DNA of 64,000 nucleotides, from positions 62,001 to 126,000 of the forward strand of contig NZ_CCDG010000006.1 in NCBI RefSeq assembly GCF_000723885.1. The letters are read 5' to 3'. Numbering within the stretch: position 1 is the first letter of the stretch; every line of letters begins with the position of its first letter. The DNA comes from Paenibacillus camerounensis (lineage in GTDB: Bacteria > Bacillota > Bacilli > Paenibacillales > Paenibacillaceae). Position numbers and translations under genes: made by a program. Shown here piece by piece: positions 29,811 to 39,228 of this stretch. Below the pieces are notes generated by a model. That model was not told the origin of the DNA. It did no database searches and was given only the letters and a program-made list of their open reading frames with translations.

Positions 29811-30784
29811 TATAACAACCTCTCTTCCCCAAGCCGCTTGGAAATACCGTTAGCCATCAGCAGCAAGGTTACGCTGACCACCGTTTTGAAGATACCGCCT
29901 GCGGTTGCGAGTGAATAGTTGCCTTGTGCCAGCCCGTATTTTAGGACAAAAATATCAATCGTTTCCGCCCAGTCCACAACCAGCCCGTTGCCGAGCAGAT
30001 ACTGAACTTCAAAGCCTGCCTCAAGCACGTGTCCGATGGACATGATCATCAGGATGACAATGGTTGCTTTGATGCCGGGCAGCGTGACAAACTGCATTTT
30101 TTTGTAGCGGCTCGCCCCGTCGATTTCCGCAGCCTCATACAGCGCCGGGTCAATCGAGGCAATAGCTGCCAGATAAATAATCGTATTCCAGCCGACTTCC
30201 TTCCACACATGCGAGGCACCTACAATGCCCCAGAAGTACTTGCCTTCACTGAGCCACAGAATCGGCTCTTTAATCAGATGCAGCTTCATTAGTACAATAT
30301 TTACAATCCCGTCATTGATCGACAGTGAGGTCGCTACAATGCCGGTAACGATAATCCAGGACAGGAAATGCGGCAGATAGGAGATGGTCTGGACCGTTCT
30401 TTTCCACAGCACATTTTTAATTTCATTCAGCAGCAGTGCCAGCACAATCGCCGTTACAAATCCGAGCACCAGGTTAATGATCCCCATGGACAAGGTGTTG
30501 CGCAGGACACGCAGAAAATTATCGTCGGTAAACAGAAATTTGAACTGCTTGAAGCCGACCCATTCCTGTTCGCTGAAAGACTTGGCAGGCCGGTAATTCT
30601 GGAAGGCCATCGTCCAGCCCCAGACGGGCACATAGGCAAAAAGGATAATGTAGAGCATTAAAGGCACTGACATCCAGATCAGCTGATTCTGGCTTTTGAT
30701 CAGCGACCAGGTAACCGGCCGCTTTTTCTTTTTGCGGCGGTTGGAATGCCGGACGGCTATTTCTGTTTCTAAGGTCTCAGCCAT
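29810..30784 (-). CDS. CUT1 permease, LplB type
   Basis: The 324-residue protein has a basic N-terminus (SNRRKKKKRP), six helices, the EAA loop EAAEIDGASRYKKMQFVTLPGIKA and the LplB-typical PVWGWTMAFQNYRPAK. It is the partner of the permease at 28848-29810 and lies 83 bases downstream of the binding-protein gene. Confidence 0.92.
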   Translation of the reverse strand: MAETLETEIAVRHSNRRKKKKRPVTWSLIKSQNQLIWMSVPLMLYIILFAYVPVWGWTMAFQNYRPAKSFSEQEWVGFKQFKFLFTDDNFLRVLRNTLSMGIINLVLGFVTAIVLALLLNEIKNVLWKRTVQTISYLPHFLSWIIVTGIVATSLSINDGIVNIVLMKLHLIKEPILWLSEGKYFWGIVGASHVWKEVGWNTIIYLAAIASIDPALYEAAEIDGASRYKKMQFVTLPGIKATIVILMIMSIGHVLEAGFEVQYLLGNGLVVDWAETIDIFVLKYGLAQGNYSLATAGGIFKTVVSVTLLLMANGISKRLGEERLL

Positions 30785-30816
30785 AGTAATTGTCTCCCCG
30801 CTCCTCGTTTATTGGA

Positions 30817-30849
30817 GCAGGCGGAAGGCCGCAACGGCCCTCCGCCTGC
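30817..30849 (-). other. GC-rich mRNA stem-loop between binding-protein and permease genes
   Basis: GCAGGCGGA pairs with TCCGCCTGC, with an inner GGCC/GGCC stem. There is no T tract after it on the minus strand. Such hairpins after binding-protein genes (as in malE-malF) protect the upstream message and lower downstream expression, which would give more binding protein than permease. Confidence 0.65.
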
Positions 30850-30867
30850 TGTTTTACTGCGTATTCA

Positions 30868-32571
30868 TTACTTGCTCCAGGTATCAATTCTCCATTTGAT
30901 CTGCTCATTAATCTTGTCTTCATAAGCCTTCACGTTGGCTTTCTGGATCTGTCCGACATAATCGGTCCATACAGCATCGAATTCTTCCGGATTCGCAAGG
31001 ATCGCCTTAGGAAGGAATTTGGTCTGTAATTCATTTAATTTGGTGTTGGCTATTTTGGCATCGGATCCTTCAACCAGGTCAATCGACCAGGCCGGGTAAT
31101 AGACCGGGTTGGCAGGCGGCTCACTGAAGAAGTCCACATAAGTATCGTAGCCGTAAGCATCAAGGACTTCCTTATCAAATGGCTTCAGCCCTGCCTTATA
31201 CTCTTCCGGCTGTGCTGCTGCATCGGTAGAGTTACCGTCGCTGAAGCTTCCCTCCATCTTAGGCAGGTAGCTAAAGAGTGACTTGGCTTTATTGGCCAGC
31301 TGCCAGGTAGCATCGGCTGCATTGTCGCGCTGTTCCTGTGTTCTCATGAATCTGCCGTTCTCTACGATGTAATCTTCGCCCTCAACGCCCCAGGAGAAGG
31401 TCTTCTGCCATTCTTCCTGAATCAGGGTGTCGAGCAGCTTGATAATTTTCACCGGATCCTTGGCGTTGATACTGATCCCGAAGCCGTTATTAAGGTTCAG
31501 GACCGCAAGGTCACGGTAATAGTCTTTGGTAGCCTTGTCGTATACGAGCGGAAGCCCGACGTAGGTACGTTCGATTTTGCCCTGGGTGGTCAGGGAATCT
31601 TCGGCAGCGTTGAAGTTCCAGTGCTGGTCAAACATCCCCAGAACGGTTCCGCTGGACAGCTTCGCCATATACTGGTCGTAGTTCTGCACAAAGGTCTCTT
31701 TATCGATCAGACCCTTTTGATTGAGTTCATTAAGCTTCTGGTAGTACTGCTTGGCATAATCCTTGTCTGCAAAAATCTCGGCCACACCGTCTTTGACCAC
31801 GACCCCGCCATCGTTCGGATGTCCGATCAGATGCTGAGGCGCATTGAACAGTCCCCAGTTTTTCCAGTCATAATTCAGAATTTCGAAGCCAATCGTCGGA
31901 CTGCCGTCAATTTTCGGATATTTCTCTTTGTATTTCTCAATCAGATCAAAGTACTCATCCAGTGTCTTGACCTGCGGATAGCCGAATTCCTTAAGCACTG
32001 CCTTTTGAATCCAGAAGGCCGGGCCTGAATACCAGGCGCTGTTTACTTTGCCGTTGTATACCCCGTAGTTAGGCAGGATATAGATATGTCCGTCATTAGG
32101 GTCCTTCATCATGTTCCAGTACTCTGCATAATGCGCTTTTAGATTCGGAGCATGCTCTTCGATCAGATCCTCGAGCGGAATATATGCCCCCGCTGCAGTC
32201 AGCTTCGTATTTCCTGTCATCATGTCGGGATAATCCTGGCCGGCGATCATAACGCCCAGCTTCTGGTTAATGTCGCCTGCCAAAAATTCAAAATTGAAGC
32301 TGGCACCCGTCTCATCTTTAATTTTCTTATAAATTTTATTGTCCGGTGTCGGCTGCTGGCCGGCTTCGCCCAGAAACACACTGATGTTGAACGGCTCAAT
32401 TTTGTCGCCCGTATCCGCAGCTCCGGCGGTTTGGGCCGCACCGGTCTCTTCACCCTTGGCATTATCCTTGGTATTACCGTTGTTATTGCCGCCGCAGCCG
32501 GCGAGTGCAAAGCTCAGGGATAACAGCGTGATCAGGGATAACTTGAACGTCCGTTTTGACTTGCCCCCCAT
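30868..32571 (-). CDS. Solute-binding lipoprotein, LplA/YtcQ type
   Basis: The 567-residue lipoprotein has the lipobox LAGC at about residues 23-26 and a Gly/Asn/Ala-rich linker, followed by a large family 1 binding domain (INQKLGVMIAGQDYPDMMTG). The length above 500 residues is usual for the LplA/YtcQ group that binds oligosaccharides. It is followed by LplB and LplC permeases and two xylan-degrading enzymes, so xylo-oligosaccharides are the likely ligand. GGAGGTG precedes the ATG, and a cre-like site lies upstream. Confidence 0.9.
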   Translation of the reverse strand: MGGKSKRTFKLSLITLLSLSFALAGCGGNNNGNTKDNAKGEETGAAQTAGAADTGDKIEPFNISVFLGEAGQQPTPDNKIYKKIKDETGASFNFEFLAGDINQKLGVMIAGQDYPDMMTGNTKLTAAGAYIPLEDLIEEHAPNLKAHYAEYWNMMKDPNDGHIYILPNYGVYNGKVNSAWYSGPAFWIQKAVLKEFGYPQVKTLDEYFDLIEKYKEKYPKIDGSPTIGFEILNYDWKNWGLFNAPQHLIGHPNDGGVVVKDGVAEIFADKDYAKQYYQKLNELNQKGLIDKETFVQNYDQYMAKLSSGTVLGMFDQHWNFNAAEDSLTTQGKIERTYVGLPLVYDKATKDYYRDLAVLNLNNGFGISINAKDPVKIIKLLDTLIQEEWQKTFSWGVEGEDYIVENGRFMRTQEQRDNAADATWQLANKAKSLFSYLPKMEGSFSDGNSTDAAAQPEEYKAGLKPFDKEVLDAYGYDTYVDFFSEPPANPVYYPAWSIDLVEGSDAKIANTKLNELQTKFLPKAILANPEEFDAVWTDYVGQIQKANVKAYEDKINEQIKWRIDTWSK

Positions 32572-32603
32572 AAAGCACCTCCATATTTTTGGTTACGCTT
32601 TTT

Positions 32604-32630
32604 TGTAAGCACTTACATTCATAAATTATA
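32604..32630 (-). promoter_or_regulatory. Candidate promoter -10 and cre (CcpA) site
   Basis: TGTAAGCACTTACA (32604-32617) is a 14-base near-palindrome one base from the ideal cre TGTAAGCGCTTACA. On the minus strand it follows a perfect TATAAT (32625-32630) by 7 bases, so CcpA bound here would block the transcription start. The -35 region is weak. It fits glucose repression of the transporter and glycoside hydrolase genes. Confidence 0.65.
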
Positions 32631-32684
32631 GAGGTGATTCCAGGCGTAAAATACAGCTGAATTAAAGGTATAACCCCAAAAACT

Positions 32685-34235
32685 TTAGAACTTTGCCTGC
32701 CGGTATTCATTCGGGGACAGATGCATTTTTCTCTCAAACTGCTTCAGGAACTGTCCGTAATTGGCATAACCCACCTTCTCGGCAATCTCCGACAGCTTGA
32801 GCCCCGGCTCCTCCAGCAGCTTCACGGCCTCTTCAATCCGCAGGTTATGCAGAAGCACATTGAAGCCCATTCCGTTCTTTTTGATCAGAAGCTGGCCCAG
32901 GTATACAGGGTGCAGATAAAAGATTTCCGCCAGCCGCTGAATGGTCAGGCTCTCACGGTAATGCTCCCGGATGTAGAGGTTGATATCTCTTACAACATCA
33001 TGCGAGCGTCTGTCCCGCTCCTGCAGCAGCAGTCCGATCCCTGTCTCAGCAGCGGTAAGCAGATGCTTCATCAGCCTGTCCAGCGTAAGCAGCTGACTGG
33101 TAAGCCCGGATAGACGGTCCTCCCGGTAATTCTCCCGGGGCGTATCCTCCTCAGGGAGCGGAGCCAGCTCAAGTATCCGGTAGACCAGATGGATGATGAA
33201 TTTCTTCACAGTACCGGGGGACACATGCTTCGCACGGAAGCTGACGGCCGCGCTGGCCGCTGCCTTCCGGAAGCCGGGCAGGTCCAGCGTATTGACGAAC
33301 CCGGCCAGTTCATCAGCCAGCTTGAGATGATCATAATCGCTGCTGAAAGGGATATTTCGGATCTCCTCATACATCAGCAATCCGGCTGCTGGAGCTCTGT
33401 AAAAAAAATGCTGCATCGTCTCTTTAGCTGTCTGGTAGCAGTGATTAATGCTGTTAAGTACAGCCGCGTTGTCACCGGTTGCAATAAATAACGGAATATC
33501 CGGGCATCCCTGCCGGAGTGCATCCGCTATTCTCATAACCGTCTTGCGGCCCTCCTCAGTTGAAGCACTCCCGAACACAATCGCACAGCTGCCTGCTTCC
33601 ATATCTGCCAGAACCGCCCCCGTAATACCCGTGAGCAGCCCGGCAGCCCGGACTCTGACCTCGGCATAATGCTGCTGTTCCGTCTGGATCAGGCATACAC
33701 TCCAGCTGCCGGGGTCTGCCTGCAGCCCGGCAGGAAGCTCCGGTGTGGCCTGCACAGAAGGCTGTCCGAGGAGCAGCCCTTTGATTACCGCTGCTGTCTC
33801 CTCCGAAGCGGCCAGCTGGCGGCATTTGCGGCTGTGTGCCTCCTGCTCCAGCTCCAGGCGGATTTGACGCAGCTCTTCCCCGGCCTCCTCCGGAAATACC
33901 GGCTTCAGCAGATAGTGATGGATGCCGTACCGGATTGCCGTCTGGGCATATTCAAACTCGCTGTAGCCGCTGAGAATAGCGAACTTGGTCTCCCGTCCTC
34001 CTGCACGCTGCCAGGCAGCAACCATCTCCAGGCCGCTGAGCAGCGGCATGTTCACATCTGTAATGACAAGATCCGGTGCAAGCTCCCGGATCATCTGCAG
34101 TCCCGCCTGGCCGTTCGCGCAGGTCCCGACAATTTCAAAACCTAATGCCTGCCAGTCAATCCACAGCTCCATTGCCTCCAGAGCGCTTGGCTCATCATCA
34201 ATCAGCAGCACTTTATACGTTGTCACAGCCTTCAC
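32685..34235 (-). CDS. YesN-type AraC response regulator
   Basis: The 516-residue protein has a receiver domain (1-125) with LLIDDEP, phospho-Asp in LVITDVNMP and K in YLLKPV. A variable middle follows, then a C-terminal AraC double helix-turn-helix (about 415-510) with LAEIFYLHPVYLGQLL and IAEKVGYANYGQFLKQFERKM. Its start overlaps the stop of the YesM-type kinase gene. It probably activates the adjacent importer. Confidence 0.93.
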   Translation of the reverse strand: MKAVTTYKVLLIDDEPSALEAMELWIDWQALGFEIVGTCANGQAGLQMIRELAPDLVITDVNMPLLSGLEMVAAWQRAGGRETKFAILSGYSEFEYAQTAIRYGIHHYLLKPVFPEEAGEELRQIRLELEQEAHSRKCRQLAASEETAAVIKGLLLGQPSVQATPELPAGLQADPGSWSVCLIQTEQQHYAEVRVRAAGLLTGITGAVLADMEAGSCAIVFGSASTEEGRKTVMRIADALRQGCPDIPLFIATGDNAAVLNSINHCYQTAKETMQHFFYRAPAAGLLMYEEIRNIPFSSDYDHLKLADELAGFVNTLDLPGFRKAAASAAVSFRAKHVSPGTVKKFIIHLVYRILELAPLPEEDTPRENYREDRLSGLTSQLLTLDRLMKHLLTAAETGIGLLLQERDRRSHDVVRDINLYIREHYRESLTIQRLAEIFYLHPVYLGQLLIKKNGMGFNVLLHNLRIEEAVKLLEEPGLKLSEIAEKVGYANYGQFLKQFERKMHLSPNEYRQAKF

Positions 34236-36037
34236 TCTCCTCCCGGCGGATGAATCCGCTCCAGCAGCCTCAGCGGGATACCAAACGACACGGATGTCCC
34301 TTCATCCGGTGCGCTGATGATTTCAAAAGTAACCTGATCCGCATAATACAGCTCCAGCCTGCGGTATACATTGCGCATTCCGATATTCAGCCCGGAGGAA
34401 TCCTCGGTGCGGATATTATGCAGCAGCTCCTTCAGCTTGGCAGCGTCCATCCCTTTTCCGTTATCTGATACGGTAATCTGCAGACGTTCCTCCCGCGCAG
34501 CCGCCCTGATTCGGATCACCCCAAGGCCCTCTATGGTCTGCAGGCCGTGCTTGCAGGAGTTCTCAACAAGCGGCTGCATGCTCAGCTTAGGTATTTTGTA
34601 AGCAAGCGCCTGCTCTTCAATTTCGAACTGGTAATCGAACTTGTCGCGGAATCTGAATTTCTCAATCTTCAGGTACATTTCGATAAACTGCATTTCCTCC
34701 TGAAGGGACACCAGATCCTCCTTCCATCTGAGCAGCCTGCGCAGCAGCTTGGAGAGGCTTTTGATAATATCCGTCACATCATCATATTTGTTCTTGGTAC
34801 AGACAACGAGAATAGCGTTCAGTGTATTGAACAGAAAATGCGGATTCATCTGGCTCTGCAGAAAATTCAGCTCTGCCCTCACCCGCTCCATCTCCAGGTT
34901 CTTACTCTGGATCTCCAGCTTGTATACGTCGTTAATCAGCGAATTGATCCGTGAGGTCATCCGGTTGAAATTATGAATCAGCCCGCCGATCTCATCCCGG
35001 CCCTCGTCAATCATGATCAGCTCGAACTTCTCGTTGCTCACCTTCTGCATATGCCGGGCCAGCCGCTTCACCCGGTAATTATAGGAGCGCAGCATCACAT
35101 AGATAAAAGCTGAAGTCAGCAGCGTGACCGTGGTCGCCAGCACCGCCGCATACACCCGGATATCCAGAACGGCCTCTGCAATCCGCTCGCCCTGCGTAAT
35201 GCCGATTATCCGCCAGCCTTTGAGATAATTGGCCGTACCGATAGGCAGAATATGCACCTCCTGGTCTCCGCTCTCAGGCTGCACAAACAGCGGGTAAGGC
35301 TCATCCGTTACATGCTGGTAGCCGCTCGCCTCTGACATGACGATCTGATTCTGCTCATTGACCAGATAAAGGCTGAGATAATCCTTTTCCCGGACAATGA
35401 TGTCATACACCTCACTGAGGTCGAGATCAATCCGCGACAGCTTCTCATAAGTGCCGAACGAGTTGTAGTGATCCATCCAGTCCACGATGCTCAGCATCGG
35501 TGTGGAAGAGTTACTGTTCTCACTTATCCGGTAGGCGGCTACAACCACCTGATTGCTGGAAGACTCGGCTTGCCTGTACCAGCCGCTTGTCCGGATTTTT
35601 GCGTTCATGGCCTGATAATTGCCGCCGGATACAATAGACTGGTTGGCAGTGTATACCGTAATCCGCTCAATCTGATTGTTAACAGGCATGAAACTGTACA
35701 GCCGGTCGCGCAGCTCCTCATCATAGGCGTCATAAAATTCAATGGAATCCTTATAGGGACGGTCCAGCATTTCATACAGGTTCTTGTCTGTGGACAGGGT
35801 ATAGCTGACGGCGACCCCGCCCTCAATAAAATCATGAATATCCTTTCTTGCCCGCTCCAGGGAAATCTCCAGATTCTGCTCCTCCCTCGACTTGATAAGG
35901 TCTGTAATCCGGCCGAGAAATACCAGGTTAATGACCATAATAGGCAGCAGCACACCCACGATGTAGATCAGAATAAACTTATAATTCAGCGGAATGTCAT
36001 TGACGATATTGTTGAAGCGGAGCTTTTTTTTGAGCAT
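34232..36037 (-). CDS. YesM-type sensor histidine kinase
   Basis: The 601-residue protein has membrane helices at about 22-44 and 290-312 enclosing an outside Cache-like sensor domain, then a HAMP domain. The His_kinase domain has the phosphoacceptor His in QMNPHFLFNTLNAI, and the ATPase domain has QPLVENSCKHG and DNGKGM. It should sense extracellular sugar, possibly via the binding protein, and phosphorylate one or both neighbouring YesN-type regulators. Confidence 0.93.
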   Translation of the reverse strand: MLKKKLRFNNIVNDIPLNYKFILIYIVGVLLPIMVINLVFLGRITDLIKSREEQNLEISLERARKDIHDFIEGGVAVSYTLSTDKNLYEMLDRPYKDSIEFYDAYDEELRDRLYSFMPVNNQIERITVYTANQSIVSGGNYQAMNAKIRTSGWYRQAESSSNQVVVAAYRISENSNSSTPMLSIVDWMDHYNSFGTYEKLSRIDLDLSEVYDIIVREKDYLSLYLVNEQNQIVMSEASGYQHVTDEPYPLFVQPESGDQEVHILPIGTANYLKGWRIIGITQGERIAEAVLDIRVYAAVLATTVTLLTSAFIYVMLRSYNYRVKRLARHMQKVSNEKFELIMIDEGRDEIGGLIHNFNRMTSRINSLINDVYKLEIQSKNLEMERVRAELNFLQSQMNPHFLFNTLNAILVVCTKNKYDDVTDIIKSLSKLLRRLLRWKEDLVSLQEEMQFIEMYLKIEKFRFRDKFDYQFEIEEQALAYKIPKLSMQPLVENSCKHGLQTIEGLGVIRIRAAAREERLQITVSDNGKGMDAAKLKELLHNIRTEDSSGLNIGMRNVYRRLELYYADQVTFEIISAPDEGTSVSFGIPLRLLERIHPPGGE

Positions 36038-36057
36038 GGATTATGCACCCGGCTTTC

Positions 36058-37608
36058 CTAGAGCTGCTTGCTGTGATCAGCGTTCTTGTATACAGAAGGC
36101 AGAACGCCTGTGATTCCCTTGAATTTGTCGATAAAATAATCTGTGTTGCTGAACCCGACCTGGGCCGCCACATCGGAAATTTTCAGCTCTGTCCGCTTGA
36201 GCAGCGCCTTGGCTGCTTCAATCCGCTTGACGTTCAGATATTCGCTGAAGCTGCGTCCGGTCTCTTTGCGGAACAGCTGTCCGAGGTAGGCCGGGTTCAT
36301 ATGAAACTCTCGGGCCAGCTCCTGAAGCTGCAGCTTGTTGCGGAATTCCTGATCCACATACCGGATGACATTATAGATGGTGTTCCCCTCATTTGCCTCC
36401 TGCAGCTGAGCCAGATATAGTGCCGCCGTTCTGCAGAGACCGCTTACATAAGCTCCGAGCCGCGAATAATCACTGAGCTCCCCCAGACTGCCCCAGGCTT
36501 CCTGATGCCCTCTCATCATCGCTGCCGGATCTCCGCTATGCTCAGCCGCCAGCCTGCACAGGTTCATCTCCAGATGGGCAATACCGGCCTGTACAGCTTC
36601 CACAGCATGCTGCTGCTGCGAGTACAGCCGGAAGATCTCCCTTACACACGGTTCAATCTCCTGCAGCTCACCTGCTTTGACTTTGTCCAGCAGCTCTGTA
36701 AAGGTGACCTGCTCCCTGCCTCCATCTCTGCTGCTGCGCCTGAACTCACTGTGTAAATACACGCCTCCCTGCTCTGCACTGTACCTCAGCTTCTGCATTT
36801 CCAGCATCTGCAGGTAAATCTCCTTAACGGATTCGATGCCGTTCATTCGGTCGCTGACCATCACCGCCACCGGCTGCTGCGACAGCTTCTCGAGTTCCTG
36901 CTGCAGGCCTGTGATAGCGGCCTTCAGGCTCTCCCGGGAGACCCCTCCCGATTGCAGCAGCAGGCCCGCCCGTTCAGCACTGTCCTGAAAGCTGCACGTC
37001 AGCTCAGCGGGAAAATAGCGGTTCACCAGCTGCCGCAGATGCCCTGCCGCTGACGGCGGATCGACCAGAATACCGAGCAGCTCGGCATCTGCGGGAAGCC
37101 TGATCAGGCTGGATGCCATCAGACGGAATTCCTCCTCATCCTCACCCTGAATCAGACGGTTCAGCATGCTGCCGATGATTCCTGCCTGCTTCTGCTGCTG
37201 CTTATTAATGGAAGCGATTTCATTAGTGATTATACTATAGAGCCTGCTAAGCAGGTCCTCCAGCTCTTCCTCATCAACCGGCTTCAGCAGATACTGCTCC
37301 ACCCGCTGGCGCAGGGCTGTCCGGGCATACTGGAAATCATCATAGCCGCTCAGAATTACAAACCGGGGCGGCCGGTCCATCGATTGATTCAGCCGGGTGA
37401 TCAGCTCCAGGCCGTTAAATACGGGTATATTAATATCCGTCAGTACAAGGTCCGGCTGATGCAGCTCAATCAGCCGCAGCGCCTCCGGCCCGTTCAATGC
37501 CTCTCCGCACAGCTCAAAGCCGGATTTCTCCCAGTCCACCATAGTCCGCAGCCCCTCCAGTACCCAGGGCTCATCATCCACAATCAGCGCCTTCAGCATG
37601 AACCGCAC
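36058..37608 (-). CDS. Second YesN-type AraC response regulator
   Basis: The 516-residue protein has a receiver domain with ALIVDDEPW, phospho-Asp in LVLTDINIP and K in YLLKPVDEE. Its C-terminal AraC domain contains LAREFHMNPAYLGQLFRKETG and VAAQVGFSNTDYFIDKFKGITG. It is upstream of the YesM kinase with a 20-base gap and is the first gene of the cluster. Two YesN regulators around one YesM kinase suggests a branched signal, or a cognate kinase for one of them elsewhere. Confidence 0.92.
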   Translation of the reverse strand: MRFMLKALIVDDEPWVLEGLRTMVDWEKSGFELCGEALNGPEALRLIELHQPDLVLTDINIPVFNGLELITRLNQSMDRPPRFVILSGYDDFQYARTALRQRVEQYLLKPVDEEELEDLLSRLYSIITNEIASINKQQQKQAGIIGSMLNRLIQGEDEEEFRLMASSLIRLPADAELLGILVDPPSAAGHLRQLVNRYFPAELTCSFQDSAERAGLLLQSGGVSRESLKAAITGLQQELEKLSQQPVAVMVSDRMNGIESVKEIYLQMLEMQKLRYSAEQGGVYLHSEFRRSSRDGGREQVTFTELLDKVKAGELQEIEPCVREIFRLYSQQQHAVEAVQAGIAHLEMNLCRLAAEHSGDPAAMMRGHQEAWGSLGELSDYSRLGAYVSGLCRTAALYLAQLQEANEGNTIYNVIRYVDQEFRNKLQLQELAREFHMNPAYLGQLFRKETGRSFSEYLNVKRIEAAKALLKRTELKISDVAAQVGFSNTDYFIDKFKGITGVLPSVYKNADHSKQL

Positions 37609-37754
37609 TCCTCTCCTATTGATTCTGTATGCATCTTATCAGTTAACTGCTCAACCAAATAACTATAGATTATGCTAACATAGTTCATTATTTCTGTGAC
37701 ATATTTCTGTTTTGATTTCATTAGGAGCTGCCGCCAGCCTGCCGGACCCATCAT

Positions 37755-37812
37755 AAAAAACGCTCTTTGCCGGAAGGGACATTATAGCGTCCGCTTCTTG
37801 CAAAGAGCGTTT
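37755..37812. terminator. Terminator after the ADP-ribosylglycohydrolase-family gene
   Basis: On the minus strand AACGCTCTTTGC pairs exactly with GCAAAGAGCGTT and is followed by TTTTTATG. It ends the nucleoside operon. The stretch 37613-37754 holds nothing else I can recognise beyond the presumed promoter of the YesN gene. Confidence 0.85.
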
Positions 37813-37833
37813 CATATATGTTCTATAAGCAGC

Positions 37834-39228
37834 TTATCTCTGTTCAAGCTCTGCGCGCAGCTTCAGAAACACCTGATAGCTCCGCTCCGCACAGGCCGTA
37901 ATGGCAATCGGATGGAAGCCGGGAAGGTCCGCATACAGCGTATCGTTCAACGGTGCCGTCCAGCTCACCGGCAGCTGGCTTGCCCCCAGCTTCGCCCCCA
38001 TGATCGAGCCAACCGTAGCTCCGTTACAATCCGTGTCCATTCCGCCGTAGACCGAGGTGACTACCGCCTTCTCAAAATCATTACCGCCATAGACCAGTGA
38101 CGCAGCAACAAGCGCAGCATTATTGACCGTATGTACCGGATCATAATGGCTGAACTTGTCCCAGATACGGCTGACCAGCTCGCGTTCACTTTTGGCTGAC
38201 CCGGCAATATCAATCCCCTGGAGCACCGCCTCGGCAAGCCGGCTCTTGGCCGGAACCTCGCTGAGGCCAATCTCCAGAATCCGCTCGTTATCCTGTTCAG
38301 CGAAGGCTGCCGAGATCATGGCCGCATTGAACATCTCGCCGTAGATTCCGTTCTTCACATGGGAGAAGGATGCATCGCGCCAGCCCAGCTCGGCGGCCAG
38401 CTCCGGATGGCCGGCAGCTCCGTATGCCAGTCCGTCTGCCCGGATCGCCGCGCCGATCCATTCACGGTACGGATTAAGATGCATCCGCACCCGCTCCAGC
38501 CGCTGTGCCCAGTCAGCCGGCTTCTCCTTATGCATATGGGAGGTTTCAGCGGCGAAATTCATGTAAGTCTGCGTCTCTGCCGTGCAAACCTGGGCGTAGG
38601 TCAAATTTCCGTGCCACAGCTTGCCGATATCCCAGGCGTCCCAGTCAAGCCCCTTCTGCTCCAGCAGCAGCAGCCCGAGGACCGTGTAACGGAGATCGTC
38701 GTCACTCTCCATGTAGCTGATCTTATCCCGGGTACTGGTGAAGGACCAGGCGCTAAGACCAAGGCCATACTCCGCTTCCGCTCTGGAATTGTCCGGCGTA
38801 TACCCCTTAATCGGCCAGGCATCCGCGCCCTGGAACCAGAGCTCGATATTCTCCCAGCCCGGACGCCCGTCCTTGCCGTACAGATAATCCCAATGCTCCA
38901 GCGGCTTGCCGAGCGCACAGCCGATGCTTCTGCCGAGCCACGCCCCGTGGAACTTGTCTCTCCACTGTTCCGGCGTCCATGAAGGGTCCAGCCTTCGCGG
39001 TCCCTCCGGACGCAAGGCGCGAATTTCCTTAAGCCCGGAAGGCTCCTGATACGGGAAATCCTCAGCCACCTGAAGCTGCATCAGCTCGCGGTAGATCTCC
39101 ATCAGCTTGCTATCATCTGTTCCGGCAGCAGCAAGCTTCTCAGCGATTCCGTCCGTCCGGCAGCCTTCCTCGTTCCGCTGCTGCAGTTCGAACTTCACCG
39201 TCTCCTGCAAATTCTCCCAGCCAGCCAT
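37834..39228 (-). CDS. ADP-ribosylglycohydrolase-family protein
   Basis: The 464-residue protein contains the DraG/ARH-family hallmarks: FHGAWLGRSIGCALGKPLE, the metal-binding ESDDDLRYT and the C-terminal GGMDTDCNGATVGSIMGA. These enzymes remove ADP-ribose from proteins or act on related N-ribosides. Here the gene overlaps the nucleoside hydrolase by one base and belongs to a nucleoside uptake operon, so a free ribosyl or ADP-ribosyl metabolite is the more likely substrate. The substrate is inferred from context. Confidence 0.88.
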   Translation of the reverse strand: MAGWENLQETVKFELQQRNEEGCRTDGIAEKLAAAGTDDSKLMEIYRELMQLQVAEDFPYQEPSGLKEIRALRPEGPRRLDPSWTPEQWRDKFHGAWLGRSIGCALGKPLEHWDYLYGKDGRPGWENIELWFQGADAWPIKGYTPDNSRAEAEYGLGLSAWSFTSTRDKISYMESDDDLRYTVLGLLLLEQKGLDWDAWDIGKLWHGNLTYAQVCTAETQTYMNFAAETSHMHKEKPADWAQRLERVRMHLNPYREWIGAAIRADGLAYGAAGHPELAAELGWRDASFSHVKNGIYGEMFNAAMISAAFAEQDNERILEIGLSEVPAKSRLAEAVLQGIDIAGSAKSERELVSRIWDKFSHYDPVHTVNNAALVAASLVYGGNDFEKAVVTSVYGGMDTDCNGATVGSIMGAKLGASQLPVSWTAPLNDTLYADLPGFHPIAITACAERSYQVFLKLRAELEQR

